Positions 5,117 through 7,067 of a stretch of 7,067 nucleotides of DNA are shown piece by piece (within the stretch, counting starts at the first letter, position 1; each line of letters starts with the position of its first letter). A program made the translations under genes and the position numbers. The DNA is from Rhizobiaceae bacterium (GTDB taxonomy: Bacteria > Pseudomonadota > Alphaproteobacteria > Rhizobiales > Rhizobiaceae), in contig JAEUMA010000726.1 in NCBI GenBank assembly GCA_016793565.1, positions 1 to 7,067 of the forward strand, in the 5' to 3' direction. Under the pieces are notes generated by a model. The model did not search any database. It worked only from the letters and a program-made list of their open reading frames with translations, and was not told where the DNA came from.

Positions 5117-6697
5117 ATGCTGGTCGGCTTCGTCAGCGATGAGAAATATGCGGCCCTGGCCGACGTGCTCGCCGAAGTTCTGACCGCCGACGGGCAGGTG
5201 CTGGCGCGCAGCGGCGTCAGCGGTGCGCTCTACATGGATCTTCCGGCGGGGTCGTACCGCCTGTCGCTCGCCAAGCCCGGTTACGGCTCCAAGCATGTCG
5301 ACATCACCGTGCCGGCCGATCACCCCTACCAGTTGCGGCTGCTCTCCGACTGCGTGCTCGGCTACGCATGGCCGAAATGGGTGCGGGGCGGAGAGAGCGC
5401 CGAATTCCGCGTCCACTCGCCGGAGCCGTATGAGCTCGAACTATGGCGCTACGGCTTTGAAAAGGAGCTGGTGCGCAGGATCGGCGCGTTCGACGAATTC
5501 GGGCCACGGGCCTGCATCCAGCTCCTGCCGGACTGCGACTTCACGCAGACGGGCGTCGCCTGGAACAGGATCGGCTACGGCAATCCGATCTACCGGCAGG
5601 AAGTGCAGTCGCCGGAGCGCAGCGGCCTCTACTACTTTCACGTCCGAGCGAAGGACGGAAAGACCTTCGCGTTTCCCTGGATCGTATCGCCGCCCGAGCC
5701 GACGGCGCCGATCGCCGTGCTGGCGTCGAACGTTCGCTGGAATGCCTACAATGCCTTCGGCGGACGCAACAACTACGTCAATCCAATCAGCCTGCCGGAT
5801 CGGCCTACCGTGAACTCGCGGCAAGATCTCGACCGCTACAACATCGCCGACCATATCGACTATCTCGCGGAGGACTACGATCCGCTGAGCTTCGACCGTC
5901 CGGAATGGATCAACGACGTGCCGCTGGATGCGCATGTGACAGACCGGATCGCCGGACGTTATGCGTGTGGCGCCGCACCGGCCGAATGGCGCGTGCTGGG
6001 ATGGATGGAGCGCGAGGGCTTCGCCTACGATCTCTATGCGGAGACCCAGCTGCATGCGGGCGAACTCGACCTCACGCGCTACCGCGTTCTCGTGATGAGC
6101 ACCCACCCCGAATACTGGACGCGCGAAATGTATTTCCGTGTCAAGCGTTGGGTGCATGAGCAGGGCGGCCGCCTCGTCTATCTCGGCGGCAACGGTATGA
6201 ACTGCGAGGTGGAAATCGACGGCGACCGCATCTTGTGCCGCAACGGCAACGAGCGGGACCGCGTAGCGGCGGGTCTCACCGAGAGCCGCTTCCATGCGCG
6301 CGTCGAAAGCGAGGCCAACCTGCTCGGCGTGGTCTACACCCACGCCGGCGTGATGACCGGAGCGCCGTACGAGGTCGTCGAGCCCGGCCACTGGGTGTTC
6401 GAGGAGACCGGCGTCAGCAAGGGGCAGATCTTCGGGCGGGAGGCGCTCAATACCCGCTGCCCGGGCGGCGCCTCCGCCCACGAGATGGACAAGGTCTCCG
6501 AATTCTCACCGCCGGGAACGCTGGTGCTGGCGCGCGGCCTCAACCCCGACGACGGCGGCGCCCACATGGCGATCTACCACACCAAGGACGGCGGCGGCGT
6601 TTTCTCGGCCTCGTCGATCGCCTTCGGCTCGGCGCTGCTCGTGGACGGCGTGGCGTCACGGCTCACCGCCAACGTGCTGCGCCGCTTCAGCGCCTGA
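5117..6697 (+). CDS. N,N-dimethylformamidase large-subunit-like amidohydrolase
   Basis: A 526-residue cytoplasmic protein (no signal peptide or membrane segment) related to the catalytic subunit DmfA2 of bacterial dimethylformamidase, which hydrolyses an N-substituted formamide with a mononuclear iron. Residues about 1-75 look like a small carboxypeptidase-regulatory-type beta-sandwich (LPAGSYRLSLAKPGYGSK). Residues about 80-190 form a second beta-rich region. The catalytic part follows: WNAYNAFGGRNNY (208-220), STHPEYWTREMYF (328-340) and YLGGNGMNCEVE (355-366). From memory, the Paracoccus enzyme's iron ligands are two Tyr and one Glu (Tyr399, Tyr440, Glu521, with His519 nearby). Tyr211, His330 and Glu332 match in spacing; the second Tyr would be Tyr249 or Tyr254. 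At 526 residues it is much shorter than DmfA2 (about 760), and no small-subunit gene lies beside it. True substrate unknown; an N-substituted amide is inferred. Confidence 0.85.
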   Translation: MLVGFVSDEKYAALADVLAEVLTADGQVLARSGVSGALYMDLPAGSYRLSLAKPGYGSKHVDITVPADHPYQLRLLSDCVLGYAWPKWVRGGESAEFRVHSPEPYELELWRYGFEKELVRRIGAFDEFGPRACIQLLPDCDFTQTGVAWNRIGYGNPIYRQEVQSPERSGLYYFHVRAKDGKTFAFPWIVSPPEPTAPIAVLASNVRWNAYNAFGGRNNYVNPISLPDRPTVNSRQDLDRYNIADHIDYLAEDYDPLSFDRPEWINDVPLDAHVTDRIAGRYACGAAPAEWRVLGWMEREGFAYDLYAETQLHAGELDLTRYRVLVMSTHPEYWTREMYFRVKRWVHEQGGRLVYLGGNGMNCEVEIDGDRILCRNGNERDRVAAGLTESRFHARVESEANLLGVVYTHAGVMTGAPYEVVEPGHWVFEETGVSKGQIFGREALNTRCPGGASAHEMDKVSEFSPPGTLVLARGLNPDDGGAHMAIYHTKDGGGVFSASSIAFGSALLVDGVASRLTANVLRRFSA

Positions 6698-6703
6698 GCG
6701 CGG

Positions 6704-6750
6704 TGCAAATGGTACGCCGCCCCCGGCGAAGGGGCGGCGTACCGTTTGCA
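6704..6750. terminator. Long near-perfect hairpin, bidirectional terminator
   Basis: The left arm is TGCAAA (6704-6709), T, then 13 bases at 6711-6723. The right arm is the exact complement at 6731-6743, then G, then TTTGCA (6745-6750). The result is a 20-position stem with one U-G type position and a 7-base loop. It sits between the converging dimethylformamidase-like gene (ends 6697) and the permease (ends 6754), so it can serve both. There is no long T-run outside the stem; the outer AAA/TTT segments would act as a weak U-tract in either direction. Confidence 0.8.
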
Positions 6751-6753
6751 GCC

Positions 6754-7067
6754 TCAGTTCCGGTTCTGGCCCATCAGCGCATAGCGCGCCGGGTCCGCCC
6801 GCTGCAGGCGCGCGGCAAGCAGGTAACCAACGATGGCGGCCAGCGGCACCAGCGAAGGCAGAATGACGCCTAGAGCCGCGCCGGCGGTTCCGGTCAGGTC
6901 GCCGAAATTGATGAAGATGTAGACGAACAGCACCGCCATGATCACGGCCGAGACGACCGGAAGGATCACGGTAGACAGCGCCGGACCGCTCATGCCCGGC
7001 CGACGGAAGAAGGCGATGACCGCGAGAGAGGTGACGGTCATCATGCCAAGCACGCCGAGCGTGCCGA
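6754..7067 (-). CDS. APC-family amino acid/amine permease (partial, N-terminus beyond right edge)
   Basis: The last 104 codons of an inner-membrane permease, open to the right edge of the window and ending at TGA 6756-6754. It shows the tail of one hydrophobic segment (MMTVTSLAVIAFF), a basic loop FRRPG, then two full membrane helices (about LSTVILPVVSAVIMAVLFVY and LGVILPSLVPLAAIVGYLLA). A short basic cytoplasmic tail ends in RADPARYALMG. This layout of two last helices followed by an R-P/D-x-x-Y tail is typical of APC-superfamily amino acid permeases, which are usually 450-500 residues. It converges on the dimethylformamidase-like gene and shares its hairpin terminator. Substrate cannot be told from this fragment; an amino acid or amine is the family expectation. 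Confidence 0.75.
   Translation of the reverse strand, partial: GTLGVLGMMTVTSLAVIAFFRRPGMSGPALSTVILPVVSAVIMAVLFVYIFINFGDLTGTAGAALGVILPSLVPLAAIVGYLLAARLQRADPARYALMGQNRN

Noticed and set aside
5441..6481. 346-residue open frame on the minus strand
   Set aside because: It is fully antisense to the dimethylformamidase-like gene, has no recognisable domain, and is a codon-bias shadow typical of high-GC DNA.
1..7067. CRISPR array, tRNA/rRNA, insertion sequence or phage signature
   Set aside because: No regularly spaced repeats, tRNA-like cloverleaf, transposase, integrase or flanking direct repeats were seen on either strand.

Overview
The window is high-GC bacterial DNA with dense, GC-ending coding regions. 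The protein families and their style suggest an alphaproteobacterium, probably of the Rhizobiales type; this is an inference from sequence style, not a database match. It is chromosomal-type accessory or catabolic territory with eight genes, two of them cut by the window edges. I see no mobile elements, tRNA, rRNA or CRISPR.

Layout. (1) 1-783, minus: N-terminal two thirds of a DHA1-type MFS efflux transporter. (2) 970-1887, plus: a LysR-type regulator, divergent from the transporter. The shared 186-base spacer holds a perfect 7-bp inverted repeat just upstream of lysR. (3) 1913-2356 and 2365-3111, minus: a two-gene operon of a VOC (glyoxalase-fold) protein and, upstream of it, an SDR oxidoreductase. 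(4) 3316-3969 and 4010-4966, plus: a TetR-type regulator and a GlxA/AraC-type regulator with an N-terminal DJ-1/GATase1-like domain, spaced as an operon. The 204-base spacer between SDR and TetR carries a palindrome with 9-bp arms, the best operator candidate in the window. (5) A probable intrinsic terminator (4989-5022) and a regulatory region with three copies of TTGATC/GATCAA lead into (6) 5117-6697, plus: a 526-residue homolog of the catalytic large subunit of N,N-dimethylformamidase, a mononuclear-iron amidohydrolase family. (7) A very strong hairpin (6704-6750) separates it from (8) 6754-7067, minus: the C-terminal end of an APC-family amino acid or amine permease.

How it may work together (inference). 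The SDR/VOC pair is probably controlled by the divergent TetR protein through the palindrome. The GlxA-type regulator lies directly upstream of the dimethylformamidase-like gene and is the obvious candidate to activate it, perhaps through the TTGATC repeats. Members of the GlxA-type group often sense small amines or amino acid derivatives, and an amine or amino acid permease lies on the far side. A working hypothesis is therefore a small inducible module for uptake and hydrolysis of an N-substituted amide, with SDR and VOC enzymes for downstream products. The substrate cannot be read from the sequence. The MFS/LysR pair looks like a separate efflux unit.

The most notable points are the stand-alone, shortened dimethylformamidase-type enzyme with no small-subunit gene in the window, the candidate operators, and an SDR whose catalytic Asn position is His.
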